Positions 26,895 through 39,117 of a stretch of 64,000 bases of DNA are shown here, piece after piece; within the stretch, counting starts at the first letter, position 1, and each line of letters opens with the position of its first letter. Location: positions 9,615,501-9,679,500 of the forward strand of contig JAULJL010000015.1 in assembly GCA_030761205.1 (NCBI GenBank). The letters run 5' to 3'. The notes beneath the pieces were generated by a model. The model made no database searches and was not told the DNA's origin. It saw only the letters and a program-made list of their open reading frames with translations. Position numbers and translations under genes: made by a program. This stretch comes from Fremontodendron californicum (lineage: Eukaryota; Streptophyta; Magnoliopsida; Malvales; Malvaceae).

Positions 26895-29800
26895 GTTCTT
26901 GCTTTCAACAGAAAATACCCAAACAAAAAGAAGGGAAAAGGAGAGAATTGCAAAACCCTTTTTAAACCCTAATTATACAGAGCGGATATTCAGAATCAGA
27001 ACTTCAGAAACAGATTTTTTCAATGAATTTTCTTTGTGCTTTTTCTTTCTTTTTCTTTCTTTGTTTGGCCCTTTTTATTTTGTTTGGGCTCTTCATTTGC
27101 TTTTTTTTTTTTTTTTTTCATTTTTCCATGGGCCTTATCTTTTTTTTTTTTTTTTTTTTTTTTATGTCTTCTATCTATTTATTTATTACTTTATGATTTT
27201 AGTTCGATTTTGATATATTCACGATAAAAATTTTTAATTTCAAGAATAAGGCTTAAAATTGTCACATGTTTAATTTTTTTGATTAATTTTTTTAATATAT
27301 CTTAAAAAATATATGTCATTTTATTAATTCATTTCTTAAATCTAAAAACTCCATATACGGTTTATGAGATAATTTCTCATATGATTTTTTTTCTCTATTT
27401 GAGGCAATTACAAAAATGTTAGCCATTTATTTTCTAGGTTTTTTTGTCCAACATTTACATTCTAGTTTACTATGTAAAAATATTATGTTACTAATTCATT
27501 TTATCTTAATATAGAAATATTTCCTATTACTTTTATTTTATATTTTATTTAAATGTGATTTTTTAGACTCATTAACAGTTAAAACTTTAGTTTTTAAATA
27601 AATAAAAAATTATTTATATTAATAATATAATATTTTTAAAATCATATATAAATAAAAACTACATATTAATCTAATATAACAATAATCTCAAATAAATTAT
27701 CAAAAAAATAAACTCAACTTAGCATTTGGTTTAGTGATTCTGATTTATATATGATCTTCTATTCCAAGAATAAAATTTGAATATTTTTTAAATAAAAATA
27801 AATAAAAAAAAAAAAAACCCCTCAGAAACCCAAATTTGGGTTTAAAAGGTCATAATCCAAGCCTAGTCCTAAGCTAGTATGGACGGCTGACTCGAACTTG
27901 TTTCTTAAACAACTTCATATTCGAGTTAAGTAGATCTGATAATTTATGTATTTATATTGTATTTGTGTTTAATGTGTTATATATAAATTTTAATACGTTA
28001 ATAAATCATGTTATATAGATTTTGACACATTCGTTTATTCTATCGTATTGTATTTTGTATGATATTTTAATTATTTTTCTCATATTATATTCGTGTCGTA
28101 TCTAAAATTATTAGATCTAGAGTCCAGGTGGTGGAATGTATCAACAGTCAAGAATTGCTATCACCTATATATGTATGATGTGTTTAAATAAGCTTAATGC
28201 ATTTTCCTCTTGGGCGTAACTTGTATGATACAACAAACAAGGTTTTGAAGATGAAATGGGGAAATTAGGCCTTTGCATTTGCATAGTAATGTAATAAGGC
28301 TAATATCAACTTTTGACCTATTTTTTTACACAAAACCAAATTACAAAACCTCATTTTTCATTTGTATGAATTAAAGACTCAAAGTTCAATATTTTTCTAA
28401 TTCAAATTTAAAAAAAAAAAAAATTCTAATTTTTTTATAATTACGTTTTTGTTTGGTAACAAAATATTATTATTTTGGATTCATTACTTTTATTTGTAAT
28501 TTTCCTTTTTCCAATCAACTTTTCATGTTGTCGATGGATCTCAATATTCTTTCAATTCAAGCATGTTTGTAATGGTAATATTCTTTCAATTTGAGAATTT
28601 GAGAATATTCTTTCATGTTGCAAGAATATTGAATTGAAAGAATATTCAATTTAATAAAAAGTTGCACGTCTATTACCATTTCAATTTGAGAATATATATT
28701 TTTTTTTCACGTGCAATTACCGATCGTCTGATTGGATAAACTGAATTGATGATCTATTTGATTTGACGAAATGTATTAATTTGAAAAATTATCGAATTGA
28801 TAAAAAATCGATTAAACATTTGATTGAATTAGATTAGTTTTCAATGTTAATTTTATTATTTAATTATTTTAAATTTTTTGTAAGTGACGAGGCTTAAATA
28901 ATTTATCTTTAAATTAGAGACCTTAGTCACCTTACCACTAAGTCGAGTACATGTTTTTATTAAATTGTTATTATATTTAATACTTATTTATTATAAAAAA
29001 ACATGCATTTAACGTTAATATTCTTCTTTTATTAGACTGGTCAATTAAATCGATTGAGTTGAGAATCGAAGCTTTTATCAATTCAATCTCTGATTCGATT
29101 TCAAAAACATTGGTAGTTACATGCATCGTTTTATTGCATGTGAAAAAAAAATATATTTAAGAAGACAAAAATTTCTTAAAAAAGGTGATCATTATGATGC
29201 AAACTAAACATATCCGAGGACTATTTACTTAAGTCCAAAAGTTCGTTCAATATTTGAAAGGGTTTGAGAAAAAAAAAATATTTGTTAAATATGTTTGGAC
29301 AAAAAAATGAGGCTCGTCAAAAAAACAAGTCAGGCCTTGATTCCAATATTCAAAATTCAAGCTCGAACCTATGCGATAATTATAAAATATGTATTATATA
29401 GAGGATAAAAATATAATATTCTAATATAATAATTATATAATACATAATATTATAGTGTAAACATTAGACCTTTACCACTAGTATATATTTTTATATCGGT
29501 TCAGTTAATCTCCGGTTTTAGGTTTTATATCGAATCAAACAAACTTTTTGTTCTAGATTGAACCTATCTAATTTATCAATCCGGTCCAATTTTTTTTTTT
29601 TTCAAACACGAATAAAGGTATTGAGCCTAAATAATGAAATTTTACTACCAAACCAAAACATATTTATTAAAAAAATAAAACTTTTAAAAATTATTATAAA
29701 AAATATAAACTTTTAAATTAGAAGAATATTGAAACTTTAAATCCGTAATTGATAAAATGAAAGATGAGATTTTAAAATTTAATTCTGTGTATGGATTAAA

Positions 29801-30598
29801 TCCGAAAATTTAGTTTTAGGCAACGTAATAACGAATTTAATTACAACTACAATTCTATAAAAGTTGGGTTAACGTTGAACTTTACACAAGAAACAAAACA
29901 AAACAAAACAAAAACAATAAAAGGTTGAGGCTTTTGAGCATCCCTCGCTCCAAGCAACATAGACGTGACTACGTAACAAAGCAAAGCAAAGCAAAACAAA
30001 ATTAAAAGCGGAAATGAAGAGACAAATTCAGTAGAAAAAAACACACCCCTTCTCCTGAATAGAAATCATTTGTCCCCATTTTTTTTTTTACTTTTATTCG
30101 TGTTTTTATTCTCGCAAATGAATTATGATTTTTTTTGTCATTTTTTTCCTCTTTTATTTTTAATTATTTAACGATGTTATGAAATATAAATACGATCGAT
30201 TAATATTTTATCGATTATCAGATAGACGAATTTCACGATATCATTTTTTTTATTTACATTATTTTTATATCCGTATTTTTTTATTTTTTAAATAAAATTA
30301 ATTTTTTTATTAAATAAAAAATCGAATCAAATATTATAAATCAACAGATAAAAAAAAAATTAAACGTTGGTTTCATTACGAGAGTGAGATTTGGATTTCC
30401 TTTTCCTTTGCCAAAAAAAAAATGGGCAGCCCCCACGGCCCCACCCGCAGCCTGGGCAGTGCCCACGTGAAGTTCAGGCGATTCAAAGAACCTGACCTCA
30501 ATCCTCAATGTCAATGCCCTGTCCTTTCTCTCGACAATCCTTTTCTCCCTCTCCCTCTCTGACTTTGATACCAAAACCGAAGAATCTTCATTTATAGG
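26895..30598. other. Transposon-rich intergenic region upstream of RRP15-like gene
   Basis: It starts with the RRP15-like promoter and leader, followed by long T runs at about 27100-27160. Around 27950-28110 is a diverged copy of the TTTTGACAC(A/G)TTCG repeat seen at 42590-43480. Around 28710-29110 a diverged MITE-like stretch contains a tRNA-like A-box on the minus strand (ACTTAGTGGTAAGG). Near 30470 a G-box core (CACGTG) lies in an unusually GC-rich patch. No intact gene was seen. Confidence 0.5.
28543..28646. repeat. Inverted repeat with perfect 18-bp arms
   Basis: AATATTCTTTCAATTCAA at 28543-28560 is exactly the reverse complement of 28629-28646. The intervening 68 bases contain further partial copies of the arm. 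It is probably the core of a small foldback element. Confidence 0.7.
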
Positions 30599-30606
30599 GG
30601 ATGAAT

Positions 30607-31052
30607 TAGGGCTGTAATCGAGCCGAGCCGAGCTCGAATATTGAGAAGCTCGAGCTCGAGCTCGATTCGAAACTCGAGACTCGAAACTCCGTTCGAGCTC
30701 GATCGAGTGTCATTTTGTAAGCTCGAGCTCGGCTCGAGATAAAATTGAACTATTCGAGCTCGACTCGATTAGGCTCGTTTATATACTCGAGCTCGAATTA
30801 AGGGTTTTTAAGTATGTATATATATATTAAGGGTAAAATAGTAAATTAATAATAAAAATATTATAAATAAAAAAAGCTCGATTAGGCTCGCGAGCTGCTC
30901 GAATCGAGAATTAAGATACTCGAACTCGGCTCGCTCGATAGCTCGAGCTGCTCGAGCTCGAGCTCGGCTCGATAATGACCGAACCGAATTCGAGTTTTTT
31001 TCGAATCGAACTCGAGTAGCTTGCGAGCAGAGATGTCTCATTTACACCCCTA
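30607..31052. mobile_element. hAT-like MITE composed of CGAGCTCGAGC palindromes
   Basis: The ends are TAGGGCTGTAAT and ATTTACACCCCTA, which are inverted complements with mismatches. GGATGAAT at the left (30599-30606) and GGATGAAC at the right (31053-31060) form an 8-bp target duplication with one difference. The interior is dominated by overlapping GAGCTCGAG/CTCGAGCTC palindromes, which is unlike the AT-rich flanks. No coding capacity. Confidence 0.75.
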
Positions 31053-32232
31053 GGATGAACCTCCGATTTTAGCAATATTTGGGGCCTAGAATGAATCTCG
31101 AATATGTAGAAACCCTCTCCCACATTACGGTTGGGGACATGATCATTTCCATTTGACCCAAATTTAAAATCCAGTTTAAACTTTATTTGACAATAAACAA
31201 GATAAATTTTATTCTTAAAAAAAAAAATTCAAATATTTGTGAATCCTTATAAATATATATATATATATATATATAATTCGTTTTTGATATATTGATAATA
31301 AGTTTTTTTTATTTTATAAATAAAATTATAAAATTATTACATCTCTATGAAAATAAATTTATACCTAAATCATTATATATCTCTTCATATATAGTTTGAC
31401 AGTTATGGCATTATCTTATTACAGCTTGCGACCTACCTCTTCATCTGCAAGTTCCTACAATCTTCTATTCATCACTTTATTTTTTTTGTTCTTTTATTTG
31501 TTGTATAGCCAATTTATATGCTGAGAAATTGAAGGAAAAAAATGTCATTTTTTAGTTTCTGATTTTGAAAGTTCATATGACAGTCATTGTCAAATTAGGA
31601 AAGATAATTTACTTACCAAATCAACTAATTCTTGTTGGTTTCACATTGCAATTTTGACTAAAAAAAAAGAACAATCTGAATGGCAAATGACTGGACAAAG
31701 AAAAATCTGAAGAATGATAATCTGGCTATTAGTATTTATAGATGGAAACAGCAAAAGTGGTCCATTTTTATTTGATCAAAATTTAAAGCAATTTATAGGA
31801 CACGTGTCATAACCCATAAGCACTAGGTTATAAAGGTAAAATACATAATTTTCATTTTTTTAACTCTACCAAATTATAAATGAAAAGATTTTTTTTTTTT
31901 TACTTTTCCATATTTATTGTTAAACACATCAATGAAAAAAATTATGTTATTCGTATTTTTACTTTTTTTTCTTTTCCAAATTTATATCTTTTCGTTTCTC
32001 TATCTATTCTATCAAGTAAAGTTTGGAAGAAAAAAAATGCATTAATTCATATTGAAGATGTTGGTTTTCCAACACCTATTTATTGTTCTTACATGTATTC
32101 CCTTTAAAGGTTTGCTAGGCAGGTGAATAAAAAAAATTAAAAAGATTGAAAATATAAATGATATAAATATATATACATATAATTTCTACTAAACCCTTAC
32201 TTGCAAATAATTAGGTCTTTCTAGAGCAATGT

Positions 32233-32397
32233 TCATGTAACAATTTCATCCATAGATAGTCCATACACAAGATTGAAGTAAGAAGGAAAGTTGTCATCAT
32301 CTTCTCTTCCTCCAAGGAAAGGATTGAAGAGAGATGGAGACAAGACATTGTTTAGATTGATTAATGCAATAACATTTGTCACAATTTTGAAACATAT
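32233..32397 (-). pseudogene. Exon-like orphan ORF (possible terminal exon or gene remnant)
   Basis: The minus strand reads an acceptor-like ACTCAG followed by 54 open codons and TGA. Composition is protein-like: it includes LSPSLFNPFLGG, an acidic EDDDN and FPSYFNLVYGLSMDEIVT at the C-terminus. No ATG precedes it in frame, and no upstream exon was found. I do not recognise the family. It could be the 3' exon of an unlisted gene, a relic, or chance. Confidence 0.3.
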
Positions 32398-32808
32398 CTG
32401 AGTGTTTGACACATGGACATCAATTAGCAGAAAACTAAGTGGGACACATTGGCAGTGCTGCCCGATCCAGAGAATGTCTATAAGACATTGTCTTTGGAGA
32501 CAGAGTAATCACAGAATAAATGCCACTTGTCAATGTGCGGTGCAGGTAAGATATGATGAAGGGAAAGGAAGGAAAAAGGAAAGGAGGGGCTCTACCCCAT
32601 TTTCATTGTCACAAAACTGTGTTTGTCATTTTTTGCTTCAGGCCTCCATCCATCCTTTCAATTTTGATGACTTAATTTTGCTCATTTATGGTATTTCTTA
32701 TAACAGGACAAAGCTGGACATTAATACATTGATATTTAGCATAAATAACTAAGTCTTCTTTTCTCTTCCAATGTGTTGCTAGATTTCATAATTTATAAAT
32801 TTGTATCG

Positions 32809-32813
<5 letters not shown>

Positions 32814-32847
<34 letters not shown>
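32814..32847 (+). repeat. (TA)n microsatellite
   Basis: About 34 bases of alternating T and A sit directly against the left end of the following MITE. Confidence 0.9.
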
Positions 32848-32850
<3 letters not shown>

Positions 32851-33034
32851 TTTTATTAACAAGTATTTTTAATGCACTATTTAAGATTAGTTAATATATT
32901 ATTTTTAATAATAAAATTATATTAAATATAAAAATTGATAATTTTATTCATAATTTTTAATACATTGATTGAAGATATTACTATATTTAATAATCTTAAA
33001 AAATGTTTTAAAGCATTTGTTAATAAAATTCATA
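32848..33034. mobile_element. Palindromic MITE, GAGTTTTATTAACAAG family
   Basis: The left end TTTTATTAACAAGTATTTT mirrors the right end AAAGCATTTGTTAATAAAA. The AT-rich interior includes AAAATTGATAATTTTATTC, shared with the copies at 3213 and 34529. The flanks are TA repeats, consistent with a preference for TA-rich targets. Confidence 0.55.
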
Positions 33035-34528
33035 TATATATATATTATGTTAATTAATTAAATGTAAAATAATATATCAAAACTTTAAATATGAATATGA
33101 TATTTGTATTAATATATATTAAATTAATTATATTTAAATATATCGTATTTATTATTTTTATATTTATTAAATATTTTGTATTATGATCGAAATATTTAAT
33201 TTTTAAAGATTGACCTTTGAAAAGTAAAGTTACCTGCAGTTGGGATTTTGACAATTGTGAATTTTCAAACTTTTCACTGCACTTGATGGCCTAGGTCGGT
33301 AATTTGTTTTATAGACTGATGACAAAGCAGGCAAAATTTTTCATATTTAATAACAAAATTTTTAAAAATGATTTGTATAAATGTTAAGAAATATATTTTT
33401 ATAGCATAAAATTTTAAAAAATATTATATTTTAATTTATTATTATAGATTACATTTTGCAACAGGAGTGTTTATAAAATTATTTTAAATACTTTTTACAA
33501 CATGTTGTAATAATATATAAAACACTTTTAAAAAAATAAAATATCTTATGTTGCAATAGATATTGCACCGTGCTTTTTATAATAAAAGTGTACAAAAAAG
33601 TTGGTACAAATATTTTTTATAACATAATTATTTGCAGCATCTTGCAGTAAAATATAAAATTTTTGTTGCTAAAATATTAATTTTTTTAGTTGCTTTACCA
33701 CCCAACCTAAAGACTTGAATTTCATTCAAGTAGAAGCTAAACAAAACAAAAATGTAACCCTAATAAAATAAAATGATGGGAAACAATAAAAAGTTTGTAT
33801 TCCGAATTATATTCTTTGGATTTCAAATCATTTAGCAAAATCTTTAAATAATGTCCTATGATTTTGATGATAACCTTTTGATTATTATTATTATTTTTAA
33901 AAATGTCCTAATAATAGGTTGCAATGCAATAAATGTGACAGTTAGCATTTAATTCTTTTAAAATGAGTACATAAAATTTATTACTAAAATATTTATATTT
34001 GTAAATAGTTTTATATTTTATTAATAAATTATAACTTGTCAATCTTATCAAATCTTTTTTTTTTATTTATAAATTGTATTTTTTTAGTTTGAGGAATTTG
34101 AACTTAATTACATTTTCAATGCATAAATATAATTTTTTAGTAAATATAAGAATTGACATGGCAAAATATATATATAAAAAAAAAACATAAATTTACTATT
34201 AAAAATACTTTATAAAAAATTACAAAGAGCAAAAATGACCTACTTTTTAGAATGGTTATTTTACTTTTGTTTATACTTCAACATTTTAAACATATATTAT
34301 TCAAATTTGTCAATTTCAAAAAAATATTTGTGTCTGTATATGAATATAAAAAATATTTTTTAAAATATATAATAAAATTAAAATTTTAAATATATTCATA
34401 TTAAATACATACTCATATCGAATATTTATTTAAATTCAAATAACATAATTTTCAACTACTGCTATATCCAAAATGAATGTGAGAATAATTAAAAAGTTCT
34501 CAATAAAAATTAATAGGTAAAAATAGTA

Positions 34529-34714
34529 AGAATTTTATTAACGAGTATCTTAAAAATATTTTTTAAGATTAATTAATATATTATTTATAATAATAATATT
34601 GTATTAATTATAAAAATTGATCATTTTATTTATTATTTTTAATATATTAAAAAAATATATTATCATATATAATAATTTTTAAAATTATTTTTAAAATACT
34701 TATTAACAAAATTC
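34529..34714. mobile_element. Palindromic MITE, same family as 32848
   Basis: The left end AGAATTTTATTAACGAGTAT mirrors the right end ATACTTATTAACAAAATTC. The interior matches the 32848 copy in order and length (about 186 bp). Non-coding. Confidence 0.55.
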
Positions 34715-35020
34715 AAATAGTTTTTATTCAGTTCACAAATTATTTGAGTTGCAATTTCCGAGGTTACAAGTGGAAACTTGTAGCTAAAAATGAGAAAGAC
34801 AGTTTCTTTTACTTTCCTCTTTTAGCTGCTATAAGTCTATAACTGCTGAGAATCTTATCTAATCTACTAATGTAAAATTCAAGTATAGTTAAGCTTAAAG
34901 ACACAAAAGACTAAACTGAGGTAAAAGACAGATTGATGATATAAAGTAACCATGGTTAAGGGGATATAGAAGTCCAGGAAACCCGGAATACTAACCACAG
35001 TTTGATTTTAGAGTTAGGGT

Positions 35021-35037
35021 GGGGGGGGGGGGGGGGG
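35021..35037 (+). repeat. G17 homopolymer upstream of the XERICO-like gene
   Basis: Seventeen consecutive G, preceded by GGGT, lie about 190 bases ahead of the first predicted leader donor site. Such runs are rare in this AT-rich DNA and prone to slippage or G-quadruplex formation. See the complementary C run at 36051. Confidence 0.9.
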
Positions 35038-35223
35038 TTGCTTATACAAGGAGAGAAGGATGGCACAGCAGCCATTACCAGACTTCTAAAAGTTTACATA
35101 TTTCATTTCTGTTAAAACCCAATTTTCCTTTCGCTCTGTTTTATTGATCCCATGAAAAATAATATTGTTTAGTTCTTGTTCTTGTTCTTGGTACCTTCTA
35201 CAGAGCAAAGTTGACCCTTATTG

Positions 35224-36306
35224 TGTAAGTTTCTTTGCTCAAATCTTTTACTTTCTGAAAGCTTGCTCTTCTCTTTTTGGAGGGTCTTTAAAGAAATTTT
35301 GATTTTGATTTTTTTATAATGAAGCAAATGAAAGATATTAAGGGTACCTTTATGGGACTTTTTGATTATGCATGAAAATGTTAGATCTCATATCACCTTG
35401 GTGATGCATTTTTTTTTGTTTTCTAATTTGGGTGTGATTTGTTGTTTATTTAATTGGTTTTTCCAAATTGGAAATATGATATCTTTTCCTTTCCCCTTTA
35501 TGTTATAATTTTGATTTTCTATTTTGACCATGTTTATTACCTATCAAGGTTTGAGCATGGCTAGATCTTGATAATGGAAAAGCTTATAAAAAGTGTTTCA
35601 TTTTGCATTGATCTTTGTAGGGATGTTAGGTACAGCTGTTTTCAATGCTCTCAATTCTCTCTTTTCAAATGAATTCACATATGATGATTTGCTTTGGAAT
35701 TCAATTTCTTTGAGCTTTTACTTTATGGAATAGTTGGAATCAAACTTTTTATTTAAAGCCTATCCTATCCTATAGGCTGTAGGCTTTCCCCAACCTCTCC
35801 ACAAGATATGCATCTTTTATCACCCTCAGGGCCTTGAAGGCCAGTAACAAGAGGCCGTTTTTAACCCATTCTCTTCAATGTTTTACTACTAATCCTCCTT
35901 TATTCATTAAAAAAAAAAAATCAGAATTCTTTGGTATTTCTCCTCAAATGTTTCACTAACATCAATTTCCCAATTGAATGCTGGTTCTCTTGCAGGTTAC
36001 CAGGGTTTGCACAATTGCACTCATCAGTCATTACTTGTCATGTGAAGGTTCCCCCCCCCCCCCCTTTTTTGCTTGTAAGGTAATTTTCAAAATCAATTAT
36101 AGTGATCTTCCTTCTCCTTTTCTTTGGTGTTTGTGTGTTGGTCAGTGATTTGTTTATCTTTGAGGTTATCTGCATGTGAGTTTTGGAATTAAAAGCTTGA
36201 TGATCTGCTTTTGCTTTGCATAATTTGATAATTTGATAACTTGATAACTTTTACATTGATTTCTATTCTTTGTATGGTATTCTAATGGATGTTTTATGTT
36301 TTCCAG
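35224..36306 (+). other. Probable 5'UTR introns of the XERICO-like gene
   Basis: A GTAAGT donor at 35224 pairs with a TTGCAG acceptor ending at 35994. A second donor at 36080 (GTAATT) pairs with a TTCCAG acceptor ending at 36306. The short middle leader exon (35995-36079) would contain a C14 run at 36051-36064. This is inferred from splice signals only. Confidence 0.4.
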
Positions 36307-36507
36307 GTCATATATTTCAGCTAGAGAGTAGCATCGTTTCTATCCTTAATCAGTTCCTTGGCGACTGATTAAAACTATCTTCTTGCATCTACCTTTCCAT
36401 TATATAATCATTTGGTCAGCTAAACTTAGCTTAATCTTGAATTTCTCGAATTACACATCTCTTTTCCATTCTGAATCGCACATAAAACTCCGACCTTGAT
36501 ACTGATA

Positions 36508-36963
36508 ATGGGTCTCTCAAGTCTCCCAGCTCCATCAGAAGGAGTGTTATGTGTACTCTTGGTAAACACAGCTTTATCCATATCTATAGTTAAAGGCATA
36601 ATCCGATCAATCCTTCACATTGTCGGTATTCATCTCGCTTCATTATCACCATCCTCAGATTCTGTTGAAAATCCCCCAGAATCATTTGACTTCCGCCTTA
36701 ATACTTCTGATAGTTACATTGAGGATTTCCGGAGTAGGACCCCAGCAATCAGGTTTGATGCTGTTTGCAGCTGCAAGTGGCCTGAGCATGACTGTTCGGT
36801 TTGCCTGACTCAGTTTGAGCCTGAATCGGAGATTAATCGCTTGTCATGCGGCCATCTCTTTCACAAGGTGTGCTTGGAAAAGTGGTTGAATTATTGGAAT
36901 GTTTCATGCCCTCTTTGCAGGACGACTCTGCTGCCTGAAGAGGAGGCTTCCTGCTTTTGGTGA
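36508..36963 (+). CDS. XERICO: XERICO-like RING-H2 E3 ubiquitin ligase
   Basis: Membrane-anchored ubiquitin ligase; XERICO in Arabidopsis promotes abscisic acid accumulation and drought tolerance. This is a single coding exon of 151 aa, close to the usual length of about 160. It begins MGLSSLPAPSEGVLCVLL as XERICO proteins do. Residues 12-40 are hydrophobic and fit a membrane segment. RING-H2 ligands are C96, C99, C114, H116, H119, C122, C134 and C137, all present. ATG 36508 is the first in-frame ATG. The coding region is the breakpoint of a segmental duplication: codons from about residue 74 onward reappear at 57828. A G17 tract and leader introns lie upstream. The assignment is strong; orthology to Arabidopsis XERICO itself, rather than a sister RHA-type gene, is inferred. 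Confidence 0.9.
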   Translation: MGLSSLPAPSEGVLCVLLVNTALSISIVKGIIRSILHIVGIHLASLSPSSDSVENPPESFDFRLNTSDSYIEDFRSRTPAIRFDAVCSCKWPEHDCSVCLTQFEPESEINRLSCGHLFHKVCLEKWLNYWNVSCPLCRTTLLPEEEASCFW

Positions 36964-37240
36964 GAATATTACAACTGTGGGTGAGGTACAGCTTGTTTAT
37001 TGTACAGGTATATTTAAATGAAATGTTAATCAGCCTGGGATTAGTGTTAGGTGAGTGTTGTTACCCGCAAGTTTACCTTGATGTGGTGATTTGTTATTGA
37101 ATGTACATATTGCCAGGGCTTCTGATGTTGTATGCAATCTCACTTCTGTCTTGAGCTTCTATATAGTTTCATGGAGGTTTTGTTTTCTTTCTTGCTTCAC
37201 TCTTTTGTGCTATGGGATGGATTGAAAAGAAAACTAGGTA

Positions 37241-37391
37241 ATTTAGTGTCCGATGCATATCCCGACATGGGTATGAGATATGATCTCCCAAGGATCCTCC
37301 AAATACATGGAACAACTTAGAATAAATCAAATATACCAGTGTTGGACACATAACCATGTCCAACACTCACTCCCGAGTTCGAGTAACATAG
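37241..37391. mobile_element. ATGTTACTC-family MITE, left end missing (copy A)
   Basis: GTGTCCGATGCATAT begins internally, and the element ends with CGAGTTCGAGTAACATAG, the family's right terminus. It lies in the XERICO 3' flank. The copy B counterpart (58360-58476) has lost its right part as well. Confidence 0.55.
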
Positions 37392-38147
37392 GAACTAAAA
37401 TCTGTTGATAGGAATCCAAGATTTTGTCCAGTTGGTTCATGCAATCACTCATGTGAGATGAAATCTTGCAAGTTTAGGAGTCGAATTTTAGCATCTGCAA
37501 TCTCTTTCTTTATGCTCAGATTGCGATCTTTTTTATATAAAAAGAAAAAAAAAATCTGCTGACAAGATACTGCCTTGTGATGCACTAGCTGTTCTGGTGT
37601 AATATGTTGATGTCAGGTTTTTGATGTTTTTATGGCATCTAATCTGGCTTCTATCCCAGAGCATGTTTCAAGTTTGTGTTAGGTTTCATTTCTTTTTGTC
37701 TCACTCTAATGCCTTTGAGTCATGATAATTTAAAATTATGCTATCATTCTATTCTACCTTTTGAAAGTCCGATTTATGTTACCACGACTCTTCATTTTTA
37801 CTTAAGTACCCGAGTCCTTAATTCTATGCATATTCGAAACCTTGAAGTGGAACAACCGAACAAGGACAAGGTATCACATATTTTTCTCTTCTTTTTTGGA
37901 CATCCAACGTTCATGCCTAGTTCTGGGCAATGTAGATTGGGATGAAAGAGTCTGAAGAGATTATTCTACTACTACACTCCACTTGGGATGTTTAACAACA
38001 CCAAGTTTAGAGCAACATGATTTCATGAATGTTATATTTGGTTAGGGTATTGAGATTTTCATGTTACTTTCACTCTCATGCCCCCATGTCCAAAGCTTTC
38101 ACCATCTCAACAGATGTCAAGGAAATGAGATGAAGAGAGTAAAAAGC

Positions 38148-38211
38148 TATGTTACTCGGAGTCGGATGTAAATATCGGATACGAATATGTGCCGGGTACG
38201 GGTAACATAGA
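38148..38211. mobile_element. Internally deleted ATGTTACTC-family MITE (copy A)
   Basis: CTATGTTACTCGGAG at the left and GGGTAACATAG at the right, with only about 64 bp between the outer ends. The full-length equivalent is in copy B at 59216-59383, so about 100 bp was lost here after the duplication, or the longer form was retained only there. Confidence 0.6.
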
Positions 38212-38782
38212 CAAGGAGTGTAAAAAACAATGTCCTAATAACATGTCAGTTGTTTGGAATGAGTCAAAAGAATTGAATCGCATAATCTTCAACCAGAAGC
38301 TACGATCCCTTTTGTTTACTATTGTAGCCCTAGAATTATTGTTCAACATCATTTACAACAATAACAGCCATACACCTCTATGCTTGTAGTCTACAGAATA
38401 TGAACCACGATTTTGTCTCTATATTCAACAGCTGGCTTATGAAACATCTTTGTTTTAGCACTCATGGGCACCAACAGCAGGTTGGGCATGAAGTCATGTT
38501 TTAAAATTTTCCTGACAAAAACATTTGGTACTGGTTCAAAGACTTAACAATTTTGAACACGGTATGGACGTTACATATTTAATAAATATAAAATTAATTT
38601 AATAAATAAGATATAATGTGTTTATACATGATTAACACAATATTTAATAAGTATCATATTTATGATTTTGATATCTATCTATATTTTATTATTAAGGGAA
38701 AGGTTGAGTTGGTGTCACTGAATCAAGTGACACCAATTCAATTGATAAAAATACAAAAAAAAAAAAAAATTGAATATATCTA

Positions 38783-39117
38783 TCTATACTATTATAAAGA
38801 GAATGACTGAGTTGGTGTCACTGAGTCAAGTGAAACCAACTCAATTGATAAAAAGACAAACAAACCAAATTGAATATATGATATAAAATAAAAATTAAAG
38901 ATGTTTATGTAATTTACTTTTTTAAAAAAATTATCTCACATTATCTCATCAGATAATTTTTTTTATTTAAAAAACTCACATAATATCATTAAATAATTTT
39001 CTTATTTAAAAAAAAACACATACATTTTATATTATTAAATTATTTATTTCAAAATATATTTTTTAACTCATTATTTTTTTTAGCTTTTCACCCATATTGT
39101 GGGTGCGCAATATATTT
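38783..39117 (+). mobile_element. Helitron-like non-autonomous element
   Basis: It begins A|TCTATACTATTATAAAG, followed by a subterminal inverted repeat (GAGTTGGTGTCA ... TGAAACCAACTC). Near the 3' side is the hairpin CACCCATATTGTGGGTG at 39089-39105. No CTRR terminus is clear after the hairpin, so the 3' boundary is approximate. A fragment of a related copy lies directly upstream (38692-38770). Confidence 0.4.

Noticed and set aside
26815..27227. ORFs rich in Phe and Leu upstream of the RRP15-like gene
   Set aside because: They are created by long T runs and by the antisense of exon 1.
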